DNA of 49,994 bases, from the NCBI GenBank assembly GCA_947631615.1, contig CANRLX010000011.1, positions 1-49,994 on the forward strand, given 5' to 3'. Positions 16,427-23,990 of the stretch are shown here, piece after piece. The position numbers were made by a program, and so were the translations under genes. Each line of letters opens with the position of its first letter. Position 1 is the first letter of the stretch. The notes under the pieces were generated by a model. That model did no database searches, was not told the origin of the DNA, and saw nothing but the letters and a program-made list of their open reading frames with translations. Origin of the DNA: an uncultured Acetatifactor sp. GTDB lineage: Bacteria; Bacillota; Clostridia; Lachnospirales; Lachnospiraceae.

Positions 16427-17770
16427 ATGAAAAAGGGTTGGACAAAAAAGAAATTTCGGGAGCTGCTGGCCGCGGGACTGGTCGCGGGCAGCGTGCTCTT
16501 CTTTCGCCAGGAAGGGATATCGGTGGAGGCGACTGCCCCCGTTGATATCCAGGACCAGATCGACAACACGCAGAATCAGATCGACAGCACACAGAATCAG
16601 ATCAACCAGGCCCAGAATCAGATCGGCGCCATCAACGATAAGATCGACAGCCTGTCGGATGAGCAGGATCTGATCGAGGAGAAGATCGCGGATATCCAGG
16701 CGGAGATCATCAACACGATGGCCAGCATTTCCACAGCCGAGGAAGCGATCGAGGAGAAGAAGAACGCAATTCAGGATAAGGAGGTACAGATCGACCAGAC
16801 GGAGGATGCCTACGAGGAGGCCAAGGCAACTGCGGATAAACAGTATGACGACATGATACAGCATATCCGTTACACCTATGAAAACGGCGGCACCAGCTAT
16901 CTGGATCTGCTGCTCTCCGGAGACGATTTTGGGAACCTGTTGAATCGCCTGGACTATATTGACCAGGTGTACACGTACGATCAAAATATGCTGGACAATT
17001 ACAGGGCGGCGCAAGCCCAGGTCAAAGCCCTGTGGGATCAGCTGGAAACGGAAAAACAACAGCTTCAGGCGGACAAGGATCAACTGGAGAAAGAGAAGGA
17101 GGAACTGGAAAACCAGAGGGGCAATCTGAAGGTGATGCTGGCCCAGAGGCAGAAGGAAGCTGACAACTATGAGGAGGAGATCAAGCGTTACCGGCAGCAG
17201 GCCGCCGTGGTTCAGACGCAGATGAAGCAGGATCAGAAGGATCTGGAACGTCTGAGGGATCAGCTGGCTACACAGCAGCGGCAGCAGGCGGCAGGCTCAT
17301 CCAACGCCAATACCGCCGGCGGAGGCGGAGAGAGCGGAACGGGAGGCGAAACCGGCGGGAATACGGCATCGGAGGGTTCCTCCTCGGGAGGGGGAAATGC
17401 CGCGTCCTACGGAGGCGGAAGCGGCAGCTCCCTGGGGCAGCAGATCGCGGATTATGCCTGCCAGTTCGTAGGGAATCCGTATGTGTCCGGCGGGACCAGC
17501 CTGACCAACGGGGCCGATTGCTCCGGATTTACCTATCGCGTGTTTCTGGATTTCGGCTACAGTATTCCCAGAACCTCCTACGCGCAGAGGAGCGCTGGAA
17601 CCGGCGTGAGCTATTCGGATGCCCAGCCGGGGGATATCATCTGCTATGACGGTCATGTGGCGCTTTACATAGGAAACGGCAAGATCGTCCATGCCAGTAC
17701 GGCGCGGACCGGCATCAAGATCAGCAATGCCAATTACCGTGAAATTTTGGCTGTGAGGAGGATCGTCTGA
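16427..17770 (+). CDS. Secreted coiled-coil NlpC/P60 peptidoglycan hydrolase
   Basis: About 447 residues when started at ATG 16427 after AGAGAGAG; a GTG at 16403 is an alternative but spoils the signal peptide. Signal peptide residues 1-33 ([13 protein letters not shown]..., VEA cleavage region). Residues about 40-290 are coiled coil, beginning with repeated [14 protein letters not shown] units. A Gly/Ser-rich linker (about 290-335) leads to an NlpC/P60 domain with catalytic Cys365 in NGADCSGF, His410 in DGHVALY and His422 in IVHAST. The layout matches PcsB/CwlO-type cell-division or cell-wall hydrolases whose coiled coil is controlled by FtsEX. It overlaps nfo by one base. Confidence 0.92.
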   Translation: MKKGWTKKKFRELLAAGLVAGSVLFFRQEGISVEATAPVDIQDQIDNTQNQIDSTQNQINQAQNQIGAINDKIDSLSDEQDLIEEKIADIQAEIINTMASISTAEEAIEEKKNAIQDKEVQIDQTEDAYEEAKATADKQYDDMIQHIRYTYENGGTSYLDLLLSGDDFGNLLNRLDYIDQVYTYDQNMLDNYRAAQAQVKALWDQLETEKQQLQADKDQLEKEKEELENQRGNLKVMLAQRQKEADNYEEEIKRYRQQAAVVQTQMKQDQKDLERLRDQLATQQRQQAAGSSNANTAGGGGESGTGGETGGNTASEGSSSGGGNAASYGGGSGSSLGQQIADYACQFVGNPYVSGGTSLTNGADCSGFTYRVFLDFGYSIPRTSYAQRSAGTGVSYSDAQPGDIICYDGHVALYIGNGKIVHASTARTGIKISNANYREILAVRRIV

Positions 17771-18603
17771 TGTGTCTTCAAATTGGATGCCATCTTTCCT
17801 GCTCTAAGGGCTTTCTCGCTATGGCGCAGACGGCCGTGAGCATCGGGGCGAACACCTTTCAGTTTTTCACGAGAAATCCGCGGGGCGGCGCGGCCAGGGA
17901 GTGGCAGCAGGAGGATGTGGACGCGATGCTTATCCTTTTTCGGGAGAAGGGGATCGCCCATCCGCTGGCACATGCCCCTTATACGCTGAACGCCTGCGCC
18001 AAGGAGGAGCGTGTGCGGAGGTTTGCCCTAGAGACTATGGCGGATGATCTAAGACGGCTGCAGAGGATTCCGGACGCTATGTACAATTTTCATCCCGGAA
18101 GTCATGTGGGACAGGGGGTGGAGGCAGGTATAGAGCAGATCGCCGACACCCTGAACCAGGTGCTTCAGAGGGAGCATACCACTACGGTGCTTCTGGAGAC
18201 TATGGCGGGCAAGGGAAGCGAGATCGGCAAAAGCTTTGAGGAGCTGAGAGGCATTATTGACCGTGTGGAGCTGTCCTCCAAGCTGGGGATCTGTCTGGAC
18301 ACCTGTCACGTGTGGGACGGCGGATATGATATTGTGGATCATCTGGACGAGGTGCTGGAGGAATTTGACCGTGTCCTGGGTCTGGACAGGCTGCGGGCGG
18401 TGCATCTGAACGACTCTATGAACGGCCTTGGCAGCCACAAGGACAGACATCAAAAGATCGGACAGGGCCATATAGGCATGGAGGCTTTTGAGCGGATCAT
18501 CAATCATCCGGCTCTGCGGGAGCTGCCCTTTTACCTGGAGACTCCCAACGAGCTGGAGGGCTATCAGGCGGAGATACAAATGTTGCGGGGAGTAAGGAAA
18601 TAA
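17770..18603 (+). CDS. nfo: Deoxyribonuclease IV (AP endonuclease)
   Basis: A 277-residue zinc-dependent TIM-barrel enzyme that cuts 5' to abasic sites in base excision repair. Metal-site motifs are [50 protein letters not shown] and GHIGMEAF, ending LETPNE. The start overlaps the preceding stop (TGATG), implying coupling to the cell-wall hydrolase gene. It is the last clearly core gene before the variable region. Confidence 0.95.
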   Translation: MCLQIGCHLSCSKGFLAMAQTAVSIGANTFQFFTRNPRGGAAREWQQEDVDAMLILFREKGIAHPLAHAPYTLNACAKEERVRRFALETMADDLRRLQRIPDAMYNFHPGSHVGQGVEAGIEQIADTLNQVLQREHTTTVLLETMAGKGSEIGKSFEELRGIIDRVELSSKLGICLDTCHVWDGGYDIVDHLDEVLEEFDRVLGLDRLRAVHLNDSMNGLGSHKDRHQKIGQGHIGMEAFERIINHPALRELPFYLETPNELEGYQAEIQMLRGVRK

Positions 18604-18654
18604 GGGCAGAGGCGGAAGATCGGGGAAACGTTAGAACGGTGAAAAATGTAGGGT

Positions 18655-18975
18655 GTGACGGTTGCCACGCCCTATACTTATGGGGTATATGAGAATAATA
18701 AAGCGGTTGGGGGCGGCGCAATTAGAAAGTATGATGATGAAAATATAGAATTAAAGAGAGTATTTGTACATACGGAATATCAAGGAAAAGGCATTGGAAG
18801 CAAACTGGTTTCTTTGTTAATAGAGTGGGCTGCGGAATTGGGATATAAAAGGATGATTCTTGAAACGGGAGAGCTATTGGTTGAATCTGGTGCTGTATAT
18901 AAAAACTGGGATTTGAAATTTAATAAAAACTTGATAAGTAACGACAAAAGCGTTACAATAAGAAAAAGGAGATGA
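18655..18975 (+). pseudogene. GNAT acetyltransferase remnant, 5'-truncated and frameshifted
   Basis: The open frame from GTG 18655 encodes the middle of a GNAT domain: acetyl-CoA site motif VFVHTEYQGKGIGSKLVSLL and the following strand ..YKRMILETG. About 40-50 N-terminal residues expected for the family are absent from every frame upstream. Near 18898-18905 the A-run has five bases; adding one A restores VYKKLGFEI then a stop, the usual GNAT ending, whereas the present frame runs on into unrelated VYKNWDLKF.... This points to a one-base deletion in a homopolymer. No ribosome binding site precedes it. It could instead be an assembly error on top of a real 5' truncation. The 3' part overlaps the toxin-antitoxin promoter. 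Confidence 0.7.
18931..18959 (+). promoter_or_regulatory. Promoter with embedded palindrome for the toxin-antitoxin operon
   Basis: TTGATA (18931-18936) and TACAAT (18954-18959) lie 17 bp apart. A perfect inverted repeat GTAACG/CGTTAC (18938-18943 and 18951-18956) sits between and onto the -10. This is where an autorepressing antitoxin would bind. The start codon follows 23 bp after the -10. Confidence 0.7.
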
Positions 18976-18981
18976 TATGCA

Positions 18982-19284
18982 ATGGAAAAGACTGCTACTT
19001 TAAATTTAAGAGTAAATCCAAATGTAAAACAGCGCGCAGAAGAGGTGTTGACTCGCTTGGGGATTCCGATGTCAACGGCTATAGATATGTATCTGAATCA
19101 AATATCTTTGACAGGAGGGATACCATTTGCTGTAACAATACCAAATGCTCCAGCGGTACTTAATGCGGATTTGATGACATCAGAGGAAATTCATACGAAA
19201 TTGCAGGAAGGGTATGATGATGTGCAAGCGGGGAGGTTACAGGATGCAGTTTCTGCATTTACGAAATTTAGGGAGAGTCATTAG
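18982..19284 (+). CDS. RelB/DinJ-type antitoxin
   Basis: A 100-residue protein. Residues 1-50 form a ribbon-helix-helix DNA-binding fold (TATLNLRVNPNVKQRAEEVLTRLGIPMSTAIDMYLNQI), the RelB/DinJ signature, with the TGGIPFAV segment that follows it in the family. The C-terminal 45 residues would wrap the toxin. AAGGAG lies 10 bases before the ATG. The toxin starts 2 bp after the stop. It probably represses its own promoter through the palindrome at 18938-18956. Confidence 0.9.
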   Translation: MEKTATLNLRVNPNVKQRAEEVLTRLGIPMSTAIDMYLNQISLTGGIPFAVTIPNAPAVLNADLMTSEEIHTKLQEGYDDVQAGRLQDAVSAFTKFRESH

Positions 19285-19286
19285 AA

Positions 19287-19601
19287 ATGAAGCAATATAA
19301 GGTACAGATCACAGATAAGGCATTAGCGGATATGGAGGAAATCTATAACTATATTGCGATACGGCTCCAAGCGCCAGAAAATGCAATGGGACAATATAAT
19401 CGGATCGCGAAAGCGATTGAAGAGCTAAATATGTTTCCGGAAAAAGTTAAGATCATGGAATCTGAGCAGGAACGGACAAAGGGTATAAGACAGTTAGTGG
19501 TAGATCATTATTCTGTTTTTTATGTAATTGAGAATGAGAGAGTTATCGTAATGAGAGTATTATATAGCGCATCTGATATTGGGGTGAGGCTGAACGATTA
19601 A
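19287..19601 (+). CDS. RelE/ParE-family toxin
   Basis: A 104-residue basic protein of the ParE/RelE fold: YKVQITDKALADMEEIYNYIA at the N-terminus, a central LNMFPEKVKIM strand/turn, GIRQLVVDHYSVFYVIE and the terminal VIVMRVLYSASD. The RQL...YSVFYVI...V.VMRV.Y pattern is characteristic of the superfamily; whether it cleaves mRNA at ribosomes (RelE) or poisons gyrase (ParE) cannot be told from sequence alone. It is immediately downstream of its antitoxin in one transcript. Confidence 0.88.
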   Translation: MKQYKVQITDKALADMEEIYNYIAIRLQAPENAMGQYNRIAKAIEELNMFPEKVKIMESEQERTKGIRQLVVDHYSVFYVIENERVIVMRVLYSASDIGVRLND

Positions 19602-19668
19602 AAAGTATAATTATGGCACAGAAAACAAAAGTACAAAGGTTGGATGAGAAAAGGAAGAAGAGGCGGCT

Positions 19669-20682
19669 GTGGGACGGGAATACAGAGAACGATATTTGGA
19701 TATTTTGAAAATCGCAGGCTCATTATGTATTGTATCTTTACATACCATGAGTAATACTCTGAATGCAGGCGGCTATTTTCCTGACTTTCATGTTCGGGTG
19801 ATCCTTGCGCTGCATCAGCTTTTATATACGGCGGTGCCTGTCTTTCTGCTTTCCACAGGCGCCGGCTTTATGGCCTCCGAGCGAAACAATAGTTTTGGGG
19901 GAATGAAAAGAAATATTATAAAGGTGCTGTCCTGTATCATTTTATTTGGGGCACTGTTTTGGGGAATAGAGCAGGTGGCGCTTGGCAATGCCCTCCATCT
20001 CGAAGATATGCTCCTGGCGATACTCGGCGACGCCACCTGGTCGCATATGTGGTATCTCTATCGCCTGCTGGGCGTCTATTTGTGTATACCGCTCTTATCG
20101 GGTTTTATAAAAAGCGCGTCAATAAAAGATCAGTGGATCACCGCCGGAGTTTTCTTGTTCTTTTCCGTTTTATATCCCGCTATTGCCGGGCATGTGGGAT
20201 TTTATGCGGAGACGATCCTGCCGGTTTCCGGAGTATGGCTCTTTTATGTCATAATGGGGGCAATGCTTGGGAAGCTATCCATGGAAAAACTGTTTAAGTA
20301 TCGTTGGATTGCGCTGTTCGGGATCGCAGCTGCGGGGGGAGCTATTGTCTGGACGTCTGTTCGCACAGGGAGCGAGTGCGTGTTTACCGAAGCGGATCCG
20401 TTTACAATGCTTCTGGCGGTGAGCCTGTTTGTGGAAATAAGATGCCTGTGCAAGGGGAAAGCGTCTCTTCCCTGGCAGGCCGCACTGTCCGCAAATGCCC
20501 TGGGGTGCTATGTGATTCATCCGGTTTTCATCCACATTTGTGTGAAAGTGCTGCATTTTAATCCACAGCATCATATGCCGCTTTTGACGCTTCCCCTTAC
20601 TGTTTTGACAATATTTGGCTTCTCCATGCTGACCGTATGGCTGATGCGGCGCATAGCTTTTGTGAGAAAGTATATTTTTTAA
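19669..20682 (+). CDS. Acyltransferase-3 family membrane protein
   Basis: A 337-residue protein with about ten hydrophobic helices. It opens with the acyltransferase-3 signature: RYLDILKIAGSLCIVSLHT, then ..LLYTAVPVFLLSTGAGF, and MWYLYRLLGVYLCIPLL in the middle. Such enzymes transfer acetyl or other acyl groups to surface sugars or lipids. The GTG at 19669 follows GAAGAGGCGGCT. It lies 67 bp after the toxin gene and before the invertible cassette, so it may modify the glycan made downstream, though two terminators separate them. Confidence 0.85.
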   Translation: MGREYRERYLDILKIAGSLCIVSLHTMSNTLNAGGYFPDFHVRVILALHQLLYTAVPVFLLSTGAGFMASERNNSFGGMKRNIIKVLSCIILFGALFWGIEQVALGNALHLEDMLLAILGDATWSHMWYLYRLLGVYLCIPLLSGFIKSASIKDQWITAGVFLFFSVLYPAIAGHVGFYAETILPVSGVWLFYVIMGAMLGKLSMEKLFKYRWIALFGIAAAGGAIVWTSVRTGSECVFTEADPFTMLLAVSLFVEIRCLCKGKASLPWQAALSANALGCYVIHPVFIHICVKVLHFNPQHHMPLLTLPLTVLTIFGFSMLTVWLMRRIAFVRKYIF

Positions 20683-20804
20683 ATCTTTGCTTCAAGGCAC
20701 TCTGCTGTACCGGCCATATGTTTGGGAACGGGGCAGACCGTTGCCCTATGGCTTGGGATCGTCTGTGTTATACGGATGGAACAAATGAGCTTGCAGGACA
20801 GGAC

Positions 20805-20848
20805 GGACACTCTCTTTGGAAGGAAAATTCGGAGGGAGTGTTTTTTTG
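20805..20848 (+). terminator. Terminator downstream of the acyltransferase gene
   Basis: ACACTCTC pairs with GGGAGTGT (one G-U) and is followed by T7 (20841-20847). It lies 122 bp beyond the stop codon. The rest of 20683-20995 holds no gene that I can recognise, apart from a GAACGTGAAACAC motif near 20945 that echoes the 23-bp repeats at 9925. Confidence 0.65.
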
Positions 20849-20958
20849 TCTCTGTCACAGTGAAAATTCGTGGGTAAGGGGAAAGTAAAGTCAGAATCAG
20901 TGTCAGTGCAAGCGGCGCGTGCACAATCCGGCAGGAAAAGAAAGAACGTGAAACACAA

Positions 20959-20999
20959 AAAGGTATTCGGCAGATAAGATCGCCGGATACCTTTTTTTC
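20959..20999 (+). terminator. Terminator abutting the left inverted repeat, usable on both strands
   Basis: AAGGTATTCGGC pairs with GCCGGATACCTT (one G-U), flanked by A5 on the left and T7 (20992-20998) on the right. Its T-run forms the outer edge of the left 31-bp repeat. On the minus strand it would stop transcripts leaving the invertible cassette leftward. Confidence 0.8.
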
Positions 21000-21026
21000 G
21001 CAGATTGCGCACGTCTGCGAAAAAGT
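20996..21026 (+). repeat. Left 31-bp inverted repeat (recombination site)
   Basis: A perfect reverse complement of 22456-22486. The core has arms TTCGCAGA (20997-21004) and TCTGCGAA (21014-21021) around an asymmetric 9-bp centre TTGCGCACG; here the arms extend to 11 bp. This is the classic layout of a tyrosine-recombinase crossover site. Confidence 0.93.
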
Positions 21027-21066
21027 ATTACCATACTTGTATGTCAATTATGTACAATTCGTATTT

Positions 21067-21095
21067 AGTATAGCATTGTTTCCGTTACATAGCAA
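21067..21095 (-). promoter_or_regulatory. Candidate outward promoter inside the invertible cassette
   Basis: On the minus strand TTGCTA (21090-21095) and TATACT (21067-21072) are 17 bp apart, with TGC directly before the -10 (extended -10). As oriented, it fires left through the repeat into the terminator at 20959-20999. After inversion it would lie at about 22387-22415 and read right into the cluster. Confidence 0.55.
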
Positions 21096-21228
21096 CAGTT
21101 TTTTGTTGTATGTTATCTGTAATTTAATCGTTTTTCAAAGTGTTTCTTAGCGAAAAATAATGTTTTTGCGTCTGAACACCGCAAAATGAGTTAAATAGTT
21201 AAATTTTTGAGAAGGCAAAAAGTCTTTC

Positions 21229-21247
21229 AGGGTCAAATATAGGGTCA
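21229..21247 (+). repeat. Pair of phased AGGGTCA direct repeats before the recombinase gene
   Basis: AGGGTCA occurs at 21229-21235 and 21241-21247, 12 bp apart, just upstream of the recombinase ribosome binding site. Such short phased repeats are typical integrase arm-type or autoregulatory sites; the role here is inferred. Confidence 0.5.
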
Positions 21248-21277
21248 GAAATCAAGGAAAAACGGAGGAGCAATAGT

Positions 21278-22426
21278 ATGGGAAGGCATGGCGAAAATAT
21301 CAGGAAACGCAGTGATGGACGTTGGGAAGCGCGTTACATGGCGTATGATGCAGAAAAAAAGAAAAACACCTGTCGATCCGTGTACGGACATTCCTATGAG
21401 GAGGTCAAAGCGAAACGCACCGCAGTATCCGGAAAAATGATGTCCGGCGAGACAGCCGCAACCGTTTCAGATCAGGAGACAGCCCCACTACAGGATCTTA
21501 CTTTTGAAATAGCGGCCCAGGAATGGCTGGATGCTGTCAAATCACAACAAAAAACGTCCACCTATGAAAAATATTGTTTTATTTACCATGGTTACCTTGA
21601 AAAGGCGCTTGGCGGCGTGATGCTCAGGCAGATTACGGAAAAGTCTGCCCGTGACAGCATTGCCTCCTGCGGGGTGGTATCGGAAAGCCTGCATAAAAGC
21701 ATTTATGGCGTGTTAAACGGGATCCTGCGATATACGGCAAGACGGTATCATATCATGCTGCCCGAAATAAAAAGGCCATCTGTAGCGGCGCACAGAAAAG
21801 AGGTGGGAACCTTTTCCAGATCCGAACAGGCAAAGCTTTTGTCCGTCCTCTGTACAAAGAGAAATCGTTTTAAGCTGGGGGTGCTATTGTGTCTGTTTAC
21901 AGGTCTGCGCCTGGGAGAACTCTGCGCCCTGAAATGGTCGGACATTGACTTTGGTAATAAGACGCTTACTGTAAGAAGGACCGTTCAGAGACTTTACGTG
22001 GAAAATGCTCGTACAAAAACAGCTCTGGTGGAGGCAACGCCCAAAAGCAATAATTCCAGGCGTGAGATTCCTTTGCAGGATGCCATAGTCGACCTGCTTA
22101 CAGATTTTCAGGACGGTGAAGAATATGTTTTCGGTGGCAGCGGACCGCTTGATCCGAGGACTATGCAGAATCATTATAAGCGGATACTGCAGGAAGCAGA
22201 TATTCCCTACAAAAATTTCCATGTACTGCGCCATACTTATGCGACAAACTGCATTGAAGGCGGAACCGATATCAAATCGCTGAGTGAAATGCTGGGGCAT
22301 GCCAGTGTAAAGATCACCCTAAACTATTATGTACACCCATCTATGGATATAAAGCGGACATATGCGGATAATCTGTGCAGGTTTTACGCTAAGATTTATG
22401 GTCAGGTTTTGGGTAGAGCCGGTTAA
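21278..22426 (+). CDS. Tyrosine recombinase (integrase family)
   Basis: A 382-residue recombinase starting at ATG 21278 after CGGAGGAGCAATAGT. Residues 1-50 form an AP2-like arm-binding domain (IRKRSDGRWEARYMAYD). Residues about 75-170 are the core-binding SAM-like domain. The catalytic domain (about 180-375) has Arg211 in TGLRLGE, His315/Arg318 in HVLRHTYAT, His341 in LGHASV and nucleophile Tyr351 in NYYVHP, so it appears active. This protein architecture is normally that of phage or ICE integrases, but it stands alone inside a 31-bp inverted repeat. Its likely substrate is that repeat pair, giving DNA inversion. Confidence 0.93.
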   Translation: MGRHGENIRKRSDGRWEARYMAYDAEKKKNTCRSVYGHSYEEVKAKRTAVSGKMMSGETAATVSDQETAPLQDLTFEIAAQEWLDAVKSQQKTSTYEKYCFIYHGYLEKALGGVMLRQITEKSARDSIASCGVVSESLHKSIYGVLNGILRYTARRYHIMLPEIKRPSVAAHRKEVGTFSRSEQAKLLSVLCTKRNRFKLGVLLCLFTGLRLGELCALKWSDIDFGNKTLTVRRTVQRLYVENARTKTALVEATPKSNNSRREIPLQDAIVDLLTDFQDGEEYVFGGSGPLDPRTMQNHYKRILQEADIPYKNFHVLRHTYATNCIEGGTDIKSLSEMLGHASVKITLNYYVHPSMDIKRTYADNLCRFYAKIYGQVLGRAG

Positions 22427-22455
22427 AACAAGAGCGCAGTCAGGGGAGATCCGGC

Positions 22456-22486
22456 ACTTTTTCGCAGACGTGCGCAATCTGCGAAA
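22456..22486 (+). repeat. Right 31-bp inverted repeat (recombination site)
   Basis: Exact reverse complement of 20996-21026. Arms TTCGCAGA (22461-22468) and TCTGCGAA (22478-22485) flank the 9-bp centre CGTGCGCAA. It lies 30 bp after the recombinase stop codon. Confidence 0.93.
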
Positions 22487-22527
22487 GCATTTGATTCAGG
22501 CACATACCATACCCGGAAAGAAACGGC

Positions 22528-22556
22528 TTGAGAGGGCAGAACCCCATATATATTAT
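22528..22556 (+). promoter_or_regulatory. Candidate promoter of the glycan cluster, outside the cassette
   Basis: TTGAGA (22528-22533) and TATTAT (22551-22556) are 17 bp apart, each one mismatch from consensus. Transcription would start near 22563, about 48 bp before the first gene. This gives the cluster a possible constitutive or regulated promoter independent of the cassette. Confidence 0.6.
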
Positions 22557-22610
22557 CCGTGGAATAAAACATCTTATCAATAAAAAATATAGGGGAACGT
22601 TTTCCTGTTT

Positions 22611-23990
22611 ATGGGAAATGGAATTGTGATGAAAAAAAAACAGAAGCAGGAGATCTTGGAAATCCTAAATACACTTGGCGTGGCACATGAAGCGGTGAAG
22701 AACGCTGCTGAAAAAGGAAAGATTCAGGAAGCCTGTGATGTATTGACAGAATGTCAACAGGCTGCCATTGCGGTGGGGACAAGCATTGAACAGTCCGAGG
22801 GAAAAGGACATATGGCGGTTGCTTGTTTGGAAGAATATTGCGAAACGCTTTTTTGCATATATGAGTCTTTGAGATCGGATAGCTACAGCTCCGGTAAGAT
22901 ATATCGTGTGTTGTGTAAAAAGCTTGTGAAGGCAGAGAATGTTATAAAAAATGATATTCTTGTTAAAAAAGAGGCTGTTTTCTTTCCATACAAAGCAAGT
23001 ATGTGGGATTCTTTGGAAAGTGTTTATCTGGCCTTGAAGGAAAAAGCGGATTATGACGTTTATTGTGTACCAATTCCTTACTATGACTTAAATCCTGACC
23101 ATAGTTTTGGAGCGATACACTATGAAGGGAATCAGTATCCCCAGGGAATTGAGATTACAGATTGGCAGATCTATCGCTTTGAAGAGAGGATGCCGGATGA
23201 GATTTATATCCATAATGGATATGATGACCGTAACTTTGTGACAAGCGTCCATCCGCGTTTTTATGCGAGGAATCTGAAGCAATACACGGACAAGTTAGTA
23301 TATATTCCTTATTTTGTGTTGGCGGAAATTGAGCCGAATAATCAGGCAGAGATCAATGCCATCAAACATTTCATCTGGCAGCCGGGCGTTATTTATGCGG
23401 ATAAAGTCATTGTCCAGTCTGAAAAAATGAAGCAGATCTATGTGAATGAATATCTGAAAGCGGCAAAGGAAAGTGGACTAACAGGTAGGCATCTTGACAG
23501 AAAGTATCTGGAGCAAAAGGTCAGCGGTGCAGGCTCGCCGAAGCTGGACAGAGTGCAGCGAATCCAAAAAGAAGAGCTGGAGATACCGCTGGATTGGCAG
23601 AAAATCATAAGGAAAGCTGACGGTACAAATAAAAAAATTATTTTTTATAATACAAGTATTGGTGCACTTTTAAAACATGGGGGTCAGATGTTGGAGAAAA
23701 TGGAACGCACTTTTGTAATATTTAAAGGGCATCAAGAGGAAGTTGCGCTTCTCTGGCGGCCCCATCCGTTGATTCCTTCTACCATTCGCGCTATGCGCCC
23801 ACAGCTTTGGGCGGAATATAGCAGGATTGTAGAAAAATACAGACGGGAAGGCTGGGGTATCTATGACGACAGCACAGATATCGACAGGGCGGTAATTTTA
23901 AGTGATGCTTATTATGGCGATGGGAGCAGTGTGGTGCAACTCTGCCAGCAACGCAAAATACCTGTCATGCTACAGAATGTGGACATATGA
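22611..23990 (+). CDS. CDP-glycerol glycerophosphotransferase-like protein
   Basis: A 459-residue cytoplasmic protein, first gene of the glycan cluster. The ATG at 22611 has AGGGGA at long spacing; ATG 22629 with GGAA upstream is an alternative start. An N-terminal helical region (1-115) precedes a GT-B-like body: YDVYCVPIPYYD, then KLVYIPYFVL, ADKVIVQSEKMK, KKIIFYNTSIGALLKHG, the LLWRPHPLIP motif and a C-terminal DAYYGDGSSVVQL. The WRPHP and D..GD.SS..... patterns resemble the glycerophosphotransferase domain of teichoic-acid polymerases, but substrate is unproven. The ATG 22629 is followed by a nine-A run (22632-22640). It overlaps the next gene by 4 bp. Confidence 0.7.
   Translation: MGNGIVMKKKQKQEILEILNTLGVAHEAVKNAAEKGKIQEACDVLTECQQAAIAVGTSIEQSEGKGHMAVACLEEYCETLFCIYESLRSDSYSSGKIYRVLCKKLVKAENVIKNDILVKKEAVFFPYKASMWDSLESVYLALKEKADYDVYCVPIPYYDLNPDHSFGAIHYEGNQYPQGIEITDWQIYRFEERMPDEIYIHNGYDDRNFVTSVHPRFYARNLKQYTDKLVYIPYFVLAEIEPNNQAEINAIKHFIWQPGVIYADKVIVQSEKMKQIYVNEYLKAAKESGLTGRHLDRKYLEQKVSGAGSPKLDRVQRIQKEELEIPLDWQKIIRKADGTNKKIIFYNTSIGALLKHGGQMLEKMERTFVIFKGHQEEVALLWRPHPLIPSTIRAMRPQLWAEYSRIVEKYRREGWGIYDDSTDIDRAVILSDAYYGDGSSVVQLCQQRKIPVMLQNVDI

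Larger units (their letters stand above)
20996..22486 (+). mobile_element. Putative invertible cassette carrying its own tyrosine recombinase
   Basis: Two perfect 31-bp inverted repeats enclose 1429 bp that contain one complete tyrosine recombinase gene and about 250 bp of AT-rich non-coding DNA with a candidate outward promoter. Because the crossover sites are inverted rather than direct, recombination between them would flip the segment rather than excise it. No other phage or conjugative genes are present. Inversion would turn the minus-strand promoter at 21067-21095 toward the glycan cluster that begins at 22611. Confidence 0.75.

Noticed and set aside
21278..22426. Recombinase as the integrase of a prophage or conjugative element spanning the glycan cluster
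   Set aside because: No phage, relaxase or conjugation genes are present. The repeats around the gene are inverted and enclose only the recombinase; direct repeats at the cluster borders were not seen by eye.
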